Source: Cellulomonas sp. Leaf334 (GTDB taxonomy: Bacteria; Actinomycetota; Actinomycetes; Actinomycetales; Cellulomonadaceae). Taken from it: a stretch of DNA of 64,000 nt. Shown piece after piece: positions 39,683 to 48,760 of the stretch (its first letter is position 1; each line of letters begins with the position of its first letter). Below the pieces are notes generated by a model that saw only the letters and a program-made list of their open reading frames with translations, was not told where the DNA came from and searched no databases. The stretch spans positions 858,828-922,827 of the forward strand of contig NZ_LMOO01000005.1 in assembly GCF_001424195.1 (NCBI RefSeq), written 5' to 3'. A program made the position numbers and the translations under genes.

Positions 39683-40543
39683 TCAGATCAGGCCCTTCGT
39701 GTGCCAGACCGTCTTCGTCTCGACGAAGGCTGTGATGCGGTCGAGCGACGGGGCGGCAGCGTCCGGGCCGTTCTCCGGGGGCAGGACCCGCTTGAGGGTG
39801 TCGGCTGCGGCGATCTGCAGGTCGATCCAGTCGAGGGCGCCCGCGCCCACCAGGTCGAGGGCGTTGACGTCCTGGTGGCTGGCCAGCCAGGGGGCGATCT
39901 CCGCGGGCGAGCCCGTGAGCACGTTGACGACGCCCTTGGGCACGTCGCTCGTCGCGAGGACCTCGGACAGGCTGATGGCCGACAGGGGGAGCTTCTCCGA
40001 CGCGACGACGACGACCGTGTTCCCGGCGACCAGGGCCGGAGCGACCGCGGACACGAGCCCGAGCAGCGACGAGTCCTGCGGCGCGATGATCGCGACGACG
40101 CCGGTCGGCTCGGGGACCGAGATGTTGAAGTACGGGCCGGACACGGGGTTGGCGTTGCCCGCGACCTGCGCGTACTTGTCCGTCCAGCCCGCGTACCAGA
40201 CCCAGCGGTCGATGGCCGTGTCCACCTGGGCGTTCGCAGCCGCGGCGGTCACACCCTCGGCGTCGACGATCTCGGCGACGAACTGCGCCCGCCGGCCCTC
40301 GAGGAGCTCGGCGATCCGGTAGAGGACCTGACCGCGGTTGTACGCGGTGGCACCCGACCAGCCGCCGACGGCCGCGCGGGCGGCGACCACCGCGTCGCGG
40401 GCGTCCTTGCGGGACGCCTTCGCGGCGTTGGCGAGGAAGGCGCCCTTCGCGCTCACGATCTCGTAGGTGCGACCCGACTCGCTGCGCGGGAACGCCCCGC
40501 CGATGTAGAGCTTGTACGTCTTGGGGACGGCGAGGCGGGTCAC
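39683..40543 (-). CDS. Aldehyde dehydrogenase-like protein without catalytic Cys (ALDH16 second-half type)
   Basis: A 286-residue protein with the NAD-binding part of an aldehyde dehydrogenase (YKLYIGGAFPRSESG, VPEPTGVVAIIAPQDS, PALVAGNTVVVVASEK) but no cysteine at all, and it ends where the catalytic domain would follow. The GTG start overlaps the stop of the full-length enzyme by four bases, which implies equal expression. Together the two make 784 residues, the size of ALDH16, whose second domain also lacks the catalytic Cys. Structural or regulatory partner is the likely role (inference). Confidence 0.75.
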   Translation of the reverse strand: MTRLAVPKTYKLYIGGAFPRSESGRTYEIVSAKGAFLANAAKASRKDARDAVVAARAAVGGWSGATAYNRGQVLYRIAELLEGRRAQFVAEIVDAEGVTAAAANAQVDTAIDRWVWYAGWTDKYAQVAGNANPVSGPYFNISVPEPTGVVAIIAPQDSSLLGLVSAVAPALVAGNTVVVVASEKLPLSAISLSEVLATSDVPKGVVNVLTGSPAEIAPWLASHQDVNALDLVGAGALDWIDLQIAAADTLKRVLPPENGPDAAAPSLDRITAFVETKTVWHTKGLI

Positions 40544-42036
40544 TTGCTGGCTCCCTTGGTGATGGGCGTGCGCTTCGCCGGGGCGGTGACGGCCGTGGGG
40601 GCCGCGGTCTTCAGGTACGCGGCGATGCCGTGGCGGCCACCCTCGCGGCCGTAGCCGGACTCCTTGTAGCCGCCGAACGGGCTGGACGGGTCGAACCGGT
40701 TGAACGTGTTGGCCCAGACGACGCCGGCGCGCAGCTTGTCGGCGACGGCCAGGATGCGGCTGCCCTTGTCGGTCCAGATGCCCGCGGACAGGCCGTAGGG
40801 GGTGTTGTTCGCCTTGGCGATCGCCTCGGCGGGCGTGCGGAACGTGAGCACGCTGAGCACCGGGCCGAAGATCTCCTCGCGGGCGATCCGGTGGCTGGTG
40901 GACACGTTGGTGAAGATCGTCGGTGCGAACCAGAACCCGTTGTCCGGGATGGTGCACGCAGCCGTCCACCGCTCGGCGCCCTCGGCCTCGCCCACGTCGC
41001 TCAACGACCGGATCCGCTCGAGCTGCTCGGCGCTGTTGATCGCGCCGATGTCGGTGTTCTTGTCCAGCGGGTCGCCCAGGCGCAGCGTCGACAGGCGCGT
41101 CTTGAGCCGGTCGATGACCTCGTCGTGGACCGACTCCTGGACCAGCAGGCGGCTGCCCGCGCAGCAGACGTGGCCCTGGTTGAAGAAGATGCCGTTGACG
41201 ATGCCCTCGATGGCCTGGTCGATGGGCGCGTCGTCGAACACGATGTTCGCCGCCTTCCCGCCGAGCTCGAGGGTCAGCTTCTTGTTCGTGCCCGCGACCG
41301 ACTTCGCGATCGCGCGGCCGACCGACGTCGACCCGGTGAACGCGACCTTGTCGACGTCGCCGTGGCCGACGAGCGCGGCGCCGGTCTCGCCCGCGCCGGT
41401 GATGATGTTGACGACGCCGGGCGGCAGGTCGGCCTGCTGCACGATCTCGGCGAACAGCAGCGCGGTCAGCGACGTGGTCTCGGCCGGCTTGAGCACGACC
41501 GTGTTGCCGGCCGCGAGCGCCGGGGCGATCTTCCACGCCAGCATGAGCAGCGGGAAGTTCCACGGGATGACCTGCGCGGCGACGCCGAGCGGGGCGGGGG
41601 CGGCGCCCAGGCCGACGTGGTCGAGCTTGTCCGCCCAGCCCGCGTAGTAGAAGAACCAGGCCGCGACCAGCGGCACGTCGACGTCGCGGCTCTCCTTGAT
41701 GGGCTTGCCGTTGTCCAGGCTCTCGGCGACGGCCAGCTCACGGCTGCGCTCCTGCACCAGGCGTGCGATGCGGAACAGGTACTTGCCGCGGTCGGCGCCG
41801 GACATGCGGGACCAGACCCTGTCATAGGCCTTGCGGGCGGCGGCGACGGCCACGTCGACGTCGTCTGCCGACGCTGTCGAGATCGTCGTGATGTGCTTCT
41901 CGGTCGCAGGGTTGATCGAGGCGAACGGCTTGCCGCCACCCGACCGGAACTCGCCGTCGATGAAGAGGCCGTACTCGCTGCGCAGGTTCAGGATCGCCTG
42001 CGACTCGGGCGCCGGGGCGTACTCGAGGAATGACAT
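40540..42036 (-). CDS. Aldehyde dehydrogenase (catalytic partner)
   Basis: A 498-residue NAD(P)-dependent aldehyde dehydrogenase. VIPWNFPLLMLAWKIAPALAAGN and GSTSVGRAIA bind the cofactor; LELGGKAANIV holds the general base Glu and FNQGHVCCAGSRL the catalytic Cys. FGGYKESGYGREGG closes the fold. Placed 11 bases after deoC, it most likely oxidises the acetaldehyde that DeoC releases. ATG 42036 has GAAGGGCCC upstream only, a weak ribosome site. Confidence 0.9.
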   Translation of the reverse strand: MSFLEYAPAPESQAILNLRSEYGLFIDGEFRSGGGKPFASINPATEKHITTISTASADDVDVAVAAARKAYDRVWSRMSGADRGKYLFRIARLVQERSRELAVAESLDNGKPIKESRDVDVPLVAAWFFYYAGWADKLDHVGLGAAPAPLGVAAQVIPWNFPLLMLAWKIAPALAAGNTVVLKPAETTSLTALLFAEIVQQADLPPGVVNIITGAGETGAALVGHGDVDKVAFTGSTSVGRAIAKSVAGTNKKLTLELGGKAANIVFDDAPIDQAIEGIVNGIFFNQGHVCCAGSRLLVQESVHDEVIDRLKTRLSTLRLGDPLDKNTDIGAINSAEQLERIRSLSDVGEAEGAERWTAACTIPDNGFWFAPTIFTNVSTSHRIAREEIFGPVLSVLTFRTPAEAIAKANNTPYGLSAGIWTDKGSRILAVADKLRAGVVWANTFNRFDPSSPFGGYKESGYGREGGRHGIAAYLKTAAPTAVTAPAKRTPITKGASK

Positions 42037-42047
42037 CTGTGGGCCCT

Positions 42048-43052
42048 TCAGTCGATCGTCACGTAGTCGGGGCCGGAGTAGTGCCCGGTCGTCATCTTCT
42101 GGCGTTGCAGCAGCACGTCGTTGAGCAGGCTGGAGGCGCCGAACCGGAACAGGTGCGGCGTCAGCCACTCCTCCCCGACCGTCTCGGCGACCGTCACCAG
42201 GTACTTGATCGCGTCCTTCGACGCCCGGATGCCCCCGGCCGGCTTCACGCCGACCTTGTCGCCGCTGAGCCGGTGCCAGTCGCGCACGACCTCCAGCATC
42301 AGCAGCGTGACCGGCAGCGTCGCGGCCGGGGCGACCTTGCCGGTGGACGTCTTGATGAAGTCGCCGCCCGCCAGGATGCCCAGCCACGAGGCGCGGCGGA
42401 CGTTGTCGTAGGTGTTGAGCTCACCCGTCTCGAGGATGACCTTGAGGTGGGCGTAGGTGCCGTCCGCGCGGCGGCAGGCCTCCTTGACCGCGACGATCTC
42501 GTCGTAGACCTGGCCGTACCGGCCCGCGAGGAACGCCCCGCGGTCGATGACCATGTCGATCTCGTCGGCGCCCGCGGCCACCGCGTCGGCGGTGTCCTCG
42601 AGCTTGATCGACCGTGACGAGCGACCGCTCGGGAACGCGGTGGCGACGGCCGCGACCGCGATCTTGCCCTGGTCCGGGTCGCCGTGCGCCGTGCCGAGCG
42701 CCTGCACCGCGTGCGGGACCATGTCGCCGTACACGCAGACCGCCGCGACGCGCGGGCAGCTCGGGTCGGCCGGGTCGGGCGTGACCGCCTTGGCGACGAG
42801 CGAGCGCACCTTGCCGGGCGTGTCCGCACCCTCGAGCGTGGTCAGGTCGACCAACCCGATGATCCGGTCCAGCGCCCACGCCTTCGAGGTGGTCTTGATC
42901 GAGCGCGTCCCGAGCCCCGCGGCGCGCTGCTCCAGCCCGACCGCGTCGACCCCGGGGATGCCGTGCAGGTAGCGACGCAGGTTGGCGTCGTTCGCCTCGC
43001 CGCCCAGGAGAGCGACGGCGCGCTCCCCGGGGACGATCTGGGTGCCTGTCAT
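42048..43052 (-). CDS. deoC: Deoxyribose-phosphate aldolase
   Basis: A 334-residue class I aldolase splitting 2-deoxyribose-5-phosphate into glyceraldehyde-3-phosphate and acetaldehyde. The Schiff-base Lys is in GVKPAGGIR and the proton-relay Lys/Asp in LKVILETGEL and DEIDMVIDRG. It is of the longer type, with an N-terminal extension of about 70 residues. ATG overlaps the stop of the regulator gene (ATGA). Confidence 0.94.
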   Translation of the reverse strand: MTGTQIVPGERAVALLGGEANDANLRRYLHGIPGVDAVGLEQRAAGLGTRSIKTTSKAWALDRIIGLVDLTTLEGADTPGKVRSLVAKAVTPDPADPSCPRVAAVCVYGDMVPHAVQALGTAHGDPDQGKIAVAAVATAFPSGRSSRSIKLEDTADAVAAGADEIDMVIDRGAFLAGRYGQVYDEIVAVKEACRRADGTYAHLKVILETGELNTYDNVRRASWLGILAGGDFIKTSTGKVAPAATLPVTLLMLEVVRDWHRLSGDKVGVKPAGGIRASKDAIKYLVTVAETVGEEWLTPHLFRFGASSLLNDVLLQRQKMTTGHYSGPDYVTID

Positions 43053-44017
43053 GAAGGGTCCTCGCTGTTCGTGTGCTTCTCGATGAGGTGCGTGGCGGTC
43101 TGCTCGTCGGTGACCAGCACCGTGCAGAGGCCGCTGGAGACGACCGCGTCGGCGACCGCGTGCTTGGCCGCCCCCGCGATGACGGCGATGCTGAGCTGGG
43201 CCGCGCGCAGGCGCTCCAGCGGGAGGCCGATGGTCCGCTCGTCGAGCCCTTCGTCGACGATGGCTCCGGAGGCGTCGACGTACCGGCCGACGACGTCGCC
43301 GACGGCACCGCGGCGGACGAGCCCCGCGACGTCGTCGGGGGTCAGGTAGCCGCTGTCGACGAGGACCGAGCTCGCGTCGGCCGCCCCGGCGCTGAACAGG
43401 TAGGCGTCGGCGCTCGCGGCGAGGTCGAGGACGGCGGCCACCGCGCGGTCGGACTCGATGGCGCGCTTGGTCTCCAGCCGCTCGAGGATCGCCGGGCTCG
43501 GCAGCAGCGTGGCGTGCCCGCCGGCCTTCTGCGCGATGGTGACGGCGGTGGACGCCGCGGTGCCCGCCCGACGGTTGAGGCTGACGCCACCGTTGATCTG
43601 CACGACGTCGACGCCCCCGGCCCAGCCGTCCTCGAGGTGCCGCGAGACGTCGTCCAGCGTGCGACCCCAGCTGATCCCGAGGGTGCGGGGGACCGGGCGC
43701 AGGGTGGCGAGGTAGTCGGCGGCAGCCTGCGCCGTGCGTGACTGGAGCTCGTCCTGGTCGTCGACGCCCGAGCTGGACACCACGATCGCGTCGGACAGGC
43801 CGCAGGTCTCGCGCAGCCGACGCTCGACCGGCAGCCGGCGCGCACGGGGGTGGACGATCTCGATCCGGACGAACCCGGAGGCCTTGGCCTGCGCCAGCAG
43901 CCGGCCGACCTTCCAGCGGGTGAGCGCGAGGATCGACCCGATCTCGTCCTGGGTCTTGTCCTCCTCGTAGTACAGCTCGGCGGCGCGGATGGACAGCAGC
44001 TCGTCCGACTCGATCAT
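43049..44017 (-). CDS. deoR: SorC/DeoR-type transcriptional regulator of the deo operon
   Basis: A 322-residue regulator: an N-terminal helix-turn-helix (ELYYEEDKTQDEIGSILALTRWKVGRLL, residues about 14-41) and a sugar-phosphate-binding SorC domain (ISWGRTLDDVSRHL, QINGGV, FSAGAADASSVLVDSGYL). Cotranscribed with deoC and the aldehyde dehydrogenases, so deoxyribose-phosphate is the likely effector, as for Bacillus DeoR. ATG 44017 has GGGAGAGGA upstream. Confidence 0.88.
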   Translation of the reverse strand: MIESDELLSIRAAELYYEEDKTQDEIGSILALTRWKVGRLLAQAKASGFVRIEIVHPRARRLPVERRLRETCGLSDAIVVSSSGVDDQDELQSRTAQAAADYLATLRPVPRTLGISWGRTLDDVSRHLEDGWAGGVDVVQINGGVSLNRRAGTAASTAVTIAQKAGGHATLLPSPAILERLETKRAIESDRAVAAVLDLAASADAYLFSAGAADASSVLVDSGYLTPDDVAGLVRRGAVGDVVGRYVDASGAIVDEGLDERTIGLPLERLRAAQLSIAVIAGAAKHAVADAVVSSGLCTVLVTDEQTATHLIEKHTNSEDPS

Positions 44018-44039
44018 GCGGTTCCTCTCCCGTCGTCCC

Positions 44040-44068
44040 ACAGTAGGCACGGTCCGCGCGCATCGCAA
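44040..44068 (-). promoter_or_regulatory. Promoter of the deoR-deoC-aldehyde dehydrogenase operon
   Basis: On the minus strand TTGCGA and TACTGT are exactly 17 bases apart, a good housekeeping promoter, about 15 bases of leader before GGGAGAGGA and the deoR ATG. Confidence 0.6.
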
Positions 44069-44084
44069 CACTCGTAGCGTTCTT

Positions 44085-44098
44085 TGCTCATATGAGCA
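44085..44098. promoter_or_regulatory. 14-bp palindrome, candidate DeoR/SorC operator
   Basis: TGCTCATATGAGCA is a perfect palindrome 16 bases upstream of the -35 element of the deo operon, and also lies in front of the divergent CBM2 gene. The upstream location fits SorC-family regulators, which often bind upstream of the promoter; role inferred. Confidence 0.55.
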
Positions 44099-44242
44099 GG
44101 CCCGCGGGCCGATGGGACGAATCACCCGATCGGTGGTTGTGCCCGCAATTGACTCGTCCCGGGTGGTCAGCGACAGTGGGGCAGCCATCCGGCCGGAGCC
44201 GGAGCGCGCACCATGCGGGAGGCAGGCGAGGGGACAGCACGG

Positions 44243-46555
44243 ATGGGACGGTGGGGACGCGGCGCGGTCGCCGTCGTCGTCGTCCTCGGGTTCCTCGGCG
44301 CCGGGATCGGCGTGGGTGCCGCGGTGCGCAACCTCCAGGCCGCCAAGACCGTCGTCGTGCCGGTCGCGTGGCAGCCGGCCTGGAAGGACGCCCACGTGCG
44401 CGAGGGGCGGGACGTGATCCTGGCCTGGGGCGACCGGGCCGGCGCAGACCCCACACGAGCACCTGCCGAGCTCCGGTTCGACGCAGCACGTGCCGTCGCC
44501 CAGCTCGACGCCCTGTACGCCCTCGACGTCCACGACCTCGACGTGGTCGCCGAGGACGGCGCGATCGCCCGGCACAAGATCGTGGTCGTGGTCGACGGGA
44601 CCTGGTCGACGGGACCCGGCGCACCCGCGAGCTCCGTCGTCGTGCCGCACAGCGGTGGGCTCGCCCGGTCCGAGCGCGGAGCGACCGGCTCCGTCGTCGA
44701 CGGGGTCGGTGTGCTGCGCGTCGACGTCCCGTCGCTGACCGCCCGCGGTCACGAGTCCGCGACGGCACCGGTCACCGAGGCGCCCGCGCTCGTCGGCGGC
44801 TCCGAGTTCGACCCGTCGTGGGAGCTGGCCCGTGGCTTCGCCGAGGTCGTGCAGGGCTTCGCCGTCCTCGACACGCCCGGTGGCTTCGCGACGGACGACG
44901 CCGCGACGTTCTGGGCCGCCAGCGCGGCCTACCTGGCCACCGTGGCCGCGCCCGGGGGAATCGGCGACCCTGCCGACCTGGTCCGGAGCCCCCAGCTGCA
45001 CTGGGCGAGCCCGCGTCTCGGCGACGGCGGCTGGCTGCTGCTGCAGTACCTGGCGGAGCGCGACGGCGAGCAGCTGCTCGGGACCATGTGGCGGGAGGCG
45101 GAGGCCGGCGAGGACCCGCTCACCACGTACAAGCGGCTCACCGGGCTGAGCCAGGCGGACCTGAACCGCCGCGTCGCGGAGTACGCCCTGCGGACCGTGA
45201 CGTGGGACTTCATGGACCGCAGCGCGATCGCCGCCGGGGTCGACCGGCTCGACCCCGTGCTGCTCGCGGACCGGACCACGCCCGTCGAGGCCGTCGAGGG
45301 CGACCCCGGCCACTACCGCGTCCTCGACGCGTTCGCCCCGTCCGACTACGGCTTCACGATCGTGCGGCTCCAGCCCGACCCCGGGGTGCAGGACATCCGG
45401 GTGCGGGTGCGGGGCCACGACGCCGCCGCGGACGCGGGACTGAGCTTCGGGTTCGTCGCGATGCGCGGAGGCGTCCCCCGGTACAGCCCGGTGACCGAGA
45501 GCCTCGACGAGCAGGTCCAGCTCCGGCTGCGGACGGGCGAGAACGAGGCGTACCTCGTGGTCGTCGGCACCCCGACCGTGAACCATCGGCACGGCGCGGG
45601 CGACGCGTACGGCGACGTCGCGCGGTACGCGTACGAGTTCCGGGTCTCGGGCGCGACCGTGGCCGACGACCCGCCGGACCCGGCGACGCTCGGGGGCCAC
45701 CACCACGTCAACGGGGGCGGCTTCGTGGACGATCTCGCGACGGTCGACCCGACCGCCTACGTCGGCCCCGACGCGGTGGTCCGGGGGGATGCGCGGGTCC
45801 TCGGCGACGCGCGCATCGAAGGGCGAGCGTGGGTCGAGGCGGGTGCGGTGGTCGAGGACCAGGCGGTCGTGCGGGACGTCGCGATCGTCCGGGCGGGCGC
45901 CCACCTGAGCGGGACCACGGTCGTGGCGGGCGACGCGGTCGTCGGCTTCACGTGCGCCGCGGGGAGCTACCCGACGTTCGACCCGGCGCGCTGGTGCGAC
46001 GGCCGCGTCGTGTCCGCCGACCCCTCCCAGGCCATCACCCCGTTCGCGGCGGCCGACCTCCTGCTCACCGACGTGCCCGGACCCACACCGACCCCGACGC
46101 CCGAACCGTCGACCCCGACCGAGACCCCGACGCCGACGCCGACGCCCACCGCCACGCCGAGGCCGCAGCACACCGCGACCGTGCCGACGCCCACGGTCGG
46201 CGGCGTCGAGCCCCCGGAGCCGATCACCGCGAGCGCGTGCTCGGCCACCTACACCGTGGTCAACCACTGGAGCTCGGAAGGGCAGAACTGGTTCCAGGTG
46301 GAGGTGGTCGTGTCCGCGGGCAGCGCCGGGGTCGACGGGTGGGCCGTCTCCTGGGCGCTCGCGCCAGGCGTCCAGGTCACGGACAACGTCTGGAACGCGC
46401 GGCTCGGCACCAGCGGCTCGACCGTGACCGCCGAGAACATGACCTACAACGGCAGCCTGCGCGACGGGGGCACCGCGACGTTCGGCTTCCACCAGACGGG
46501 ACCGGTAGACAGCGGCCTGCTGGTCCCGCAGGTCACCTGCACCCGGACCCGCTAG
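44243..46555 (+). CDS. Exported multidomain protein: DUF6055-like, hexapeptide repeats, CBM2
   Basis: A 770-residue protein. An N-terminal hydrophobic segment (GAVAVVVVLGFLGAGIGVGA) exports or anchors it. Residues about 45-340 resemble the DUF6055/Svx-AvrXca region (ELARGFAEVVQGF, FWAASAAYLAT, LLLQYLAERDG), followed by a beta-sandwich to about 480. Residues 498-569 form hexapeptide-like repeats (AYVGPDAVVRGDARVLGDARI) as in left-handed beta-helices. A Thr/Pro linker (612-660) leads to a C-terminal cellulose-binding module of family 2 with flanking Cys, surface Trp residues and TYNGSLRDGGTATFGF. No catalytic motif is evident. ATG 44243 has AGGGGA upstream; ATG 44213 is the alternative. The end overlaps the convergent mutase gene. 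Confidence 0.75.
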   Translation: MGRWGRGAVAVVVVLGFLGAGIGVGAAVRNLQAAKTVVVPVAWQPAWKDAHVREGRDVILAWGDRAGADPTRAPAELRFDAARAVAQLDALYALDVHDLDVVAEDGAIARHKIVVVVDGTWSTGPGAPASSVVVPHSGGLARSERGATGSVVDGVGVLRVDVPSLTARGHESATAPVTEAPALVGGSEFDPSWELARGFAEVVQGFAVLDTPGGFATDDAATFWAASAAYLATVAAPGGIGDPADLVRSPQLHWASPRLGDGGWLLLQYLAERDGEQLLGTMWREAEAGEDPLTTYKRLTGLSQADLNRRVAEYALRTVTWDFMDRSAIAAGVDRLDPVLLADRTTPVEAVEGDPGHYRVLDAFAPSDYGFTIVRLQPDPGVQDIRVRVRGHDAAADAGLSFGFVAMRGGVPRYSPVTESLDEQVQLRLRTGENEAYLVVVGTPTVNHRHGAGDAYGDVARYAYEFRVSGATVADDPPDPATLGGHHHVNGGGFVDDLATVDPTAYVGPDAVVRGDARVLGDARIEGRAWVEAGAVVEDQAVVRDVAIVRAGAHLSGTTVVAGDAVVGFTCAAGSYPTFDPARWCDGRVVSADPSQAITPFAAADLLLTDVPGPTPTPTPEPSTPTETPTPTPTPTATPRPQHTATVPTPTVGGVEPPEPITASACSATYTVVNHWSSEGQNWFQVEVVVSAGSAGVDGWAVSWALAPGVQVTDNVWNARLGTSGSTVTAENMTYNGSLRDGGTATFGFHQTGPVDSGLLVPQVTCTRTR

Positions 46556-48393
46556 ATCCCGAGCGCCGCCCGCACGTCGGCCGCGACCGCGTCCAGACGG
46601 CTGCGGGCGTCGTGCCGCGCCCGGCCGACGGTCGCGTGGTCCGCCGCCGGGTCGAGCGGGAGGACGACTTCGAGGTAGCACTTGACCTTCGGTTCGGTCC
46701 CGCTGGGCCGCACGATGACGCGGGTGCCGTCGGCCGTGTGCAGCCGCAGGCCCTCCGTGGGCGGCAGCCCGTCGCGGTCGTCCTCCGACCCCGAAGCCAG
46801 GTCGACGACCTCCGTCACGCGGGACCCGGCCAGCGACGACGGTGGCCGGCTCCGGAGCCGGTGGACGGTCTCACCGATCTGGGAGAGGTCGGCGAACCGC
46901 GCCGAGACCTGGTCGGTGAGGTGCAGGCCGTGCGCGCGGGCGAGGTCGTCGAGCGCGTCGGTCACGCTGCGCCCCTCGGCCTTGAGGCGCGCCGCGAGGC
47001 CGGCGACGAGCAGCGCCGCGGAGATGCCGTCCTTGTCGCGCACGTGCGCCGGGTCGACGCAGTAGCCGAGCGCCTCCTCGTACCCGAAGACCAGCCCGTC
47101 GACGCGTGAGATCCACTTGAAGCCCGTGAGCGTCTGCGCGTGGCGGTAGCCGGCGGCGGCCGCGATCTTGCCGAGCAGTCGCGACGAGACGATCGAGCTG
47201 GCGAACGCGGCCCCGTTCTGCGGCGCGGTCCCGGCGACGCGTGCCCCGAGGAGCGACCCGGTCTCGTCGCCGTGCAGGATGCGCCAGCCCTCGGCCTCGG
47301 CGGTGTCGGGCCCGCGGAACGAGCGGTGGCGCAGGTCCTGGATCCCCACACCGCAGCGGTCCGCGTCGGGGTCGAGCGCGATGACCAGGTCCGCGCCCTC
47401 GTCGCTGGCCAGCCCGATGGCGAGGTCGATCGCACCGGGCTCCTCGGGGTTGGGGAAGGCGACGCTCGGGAAGTCACCGTCCGGCTCCGCCTGCTCCGGC
47501 ACCACCAGCACGTCGGTGAACCCGGCCTCCGCGAGCACCCGCTGGGCGACCTCGCCGCCGACGCCGTGCAGGGGGGTCAGGACGATGCGCAGGCGCTTGG
47601 CGGCGGCCCGGGTGGCGTCGTCGGTGGGTGCCAGCGCGACGACCGACGCCACGTACGCGTCGAGCAGCTCGGGACCGAGCACGGTCCAGCCGCTCGCGGC
47701 GCGCGGGACGGACGCGACCGAGGGGACGTGCGCGATCTCGGCGGCGATCGCCGCGTCGGCGGGCGGCACGATCTGGGCGCCCTGGCCGGAGTCGGTGACC
47801 ACCCGGCCGCCGAGGTAGACCTTGTAGCCGTTGTCCTGCGGGGGGTTGTGCGACGCGGTGACCATGATCCCGGCGTCGGCGCCCAGGTGGCGGACCGCGA
47901 ACGCGAGCACCGGGGTGGGCAGCGCCGACGGCAGGACGAGCACCTCGATGCCCACCGCCGTGAGGACCGCCGCGGAGTCCCGGGCGAAGTCGACGGACTT
48001 GTGCCGGGCGTCGTACCCGATGACCACGCGCGGCCGGGGCTGCACGCCGTCCAGCTCACCCAGCAGGTAGTCCGCGAGTCCCGACGCCGCGCGGATGACG
48101 ACCGCACGGTTCATCCGGTGCGGGCCACCACCCAGCCGTCCGCGCAGGCCCGCGGTGCCGAACTGCAGGAGGCCTGTGAACCGGTCCGCCAGCTCCTCGC
48201 GCGCAGCGGTCCGGGCGTCGAGCGCCTGGCGCTGCGTCGGGTCGGGCTCCCGCCCCGGCGCGATCGTCGGCGGTGCGGCGCGGGCCACGTCCAGCAGCCC
48301 GCGCAGCTCGTCGGCCGTCTGCGGGTCGGGATCGTCCTCGATCCAGGTCTGCACCCGCGCCTCGAGGCCTGCCCATGCGTCGTCGCCGGTCAT
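46552..48393 (-). CDS. Phosphohexomutase-family protein, likely phosphopentomutase/phosphoglucomutase
   Basis: A 613-residue alpha-D-phosphohexomutase of the PgmB/Rv3308 type. Catalytic phosphoserine loop TASHNPPQDNGYK, metal loop ALDPDADRCG, sugar loop GYEEALGY and phosphate site RPSGTEPK are all present. Named phosphomannomutase in many genomes. Close to deoA, deoC and punA it may interconvert (deoxy)ribose-1- and 5-phosphate, since no deoB-type gene is seen here (inference). ATG lies six bases after TACGTT, so leaderless. Confidence 0.85.
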   Translation of the reverse strand: MTGDDAWAGLEARVQTWIEDDPDPQTADELRGLLDVARAAPPTIAPGREPDPTQRQALDARTAAREELADRFTGLLQFGTAGLRGRLGGGPHRMNRAVVIRAASGLADYLLGELDGVQPRPRVVIGYDARHKSVDFARDSAAVLTAVGIEVLVLPSALPTPVLAFAVRHLGADAGIMVTASHNPPQDNGYKVYLGGRVVTDSGQGAQIVPPADAAIAAEIAHVPSVASVPRAASGWTVLGPELLDAYVASVVALAPTDDATRAAAKRLRIVLTPLHGVGGEVAQRVLAEAGFTDVLVVPEQAEPDGDFPSVAFPNPEEPGAIDLAIGLASDEGADLVIALDPDADRCGVGIQDLRHRSFRGPDTAEAEGWRILHGDETGSLLGARVAGTAPQNGAAFASSIVSSRLLGKIAAAAGYRHAQTLTGFKWISRVDGLVFGYEEALGYCVDPAHVRDKDGISAALLVAGLAARLKAEGRSVTDALDDLARAHGLHLTDQVSARFADLSQIGETVHRLRSRPPSSLAGSRVTEVVDLASGSEDDRDGLPPTEGLRLHTADGTRVIVRPSGTEPKVKCYLEVVLPLDPAADHATVGRARHDARSRLDAVAADVRAALGI

Positions 48394-48406
48394 GGGGCCA
48401 ACGTAC

Positions 48407-48760
48407 TCAGCCGGTCCGGTCGGCGCTCCCCGACGTGCCCGGCAGCACCACGACGACCAGACCCTCCTCGACGCGCACCGCGTAGGACGCCACGTCGTCC
48501 TGCCCCGACCGGCACGCGCCGGTGCTCAGGTCGAACACGTGGGCGTGCAACGGGCACACGACGACGTCGGCGTCCGTCTGCCCGTCGGCCAGCGGTCCTC
48601 CGCGGTGCGGGCACACGGCGTCGAGCGCGCGGACGGTGCCGTCGCGGAGCCGGAAGACGGCGACCTGCCGGCCGGCGACCGCGTAGGCGCGGCCCTCGCC
48701 GGGCGGGATCTCGGACAGCCTGCCCAGCACGTGCTCGACACCGACGGCCTGCGTGCTCAT
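48407..48760 (-). CDS. nirD: Nitrite reductase small subunit (Rieske type)
   Basis: A 117-residue Rieske-fold protein with CPHRGGPLADG and CPLHAHVFDL, the 2Fe-2S ligands. It assists the large subunit in reducing nitrite to ammonium. ATG overlaps the nirB stop by four bases. Last gene of the nitrate assimilation operon. Confidence 0.93.
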   Translation of the reverse strand: MSTQAVGVEHVLGRLSEIPPGEGRAYAVAGRQVAVFRLRDGTVRALDAVCPHRGGPLADGQTDADVVVCPLHAHVFDLSTGACRSGQDDVASYAVRVEEGLVVVVLPGTSGSADRTG

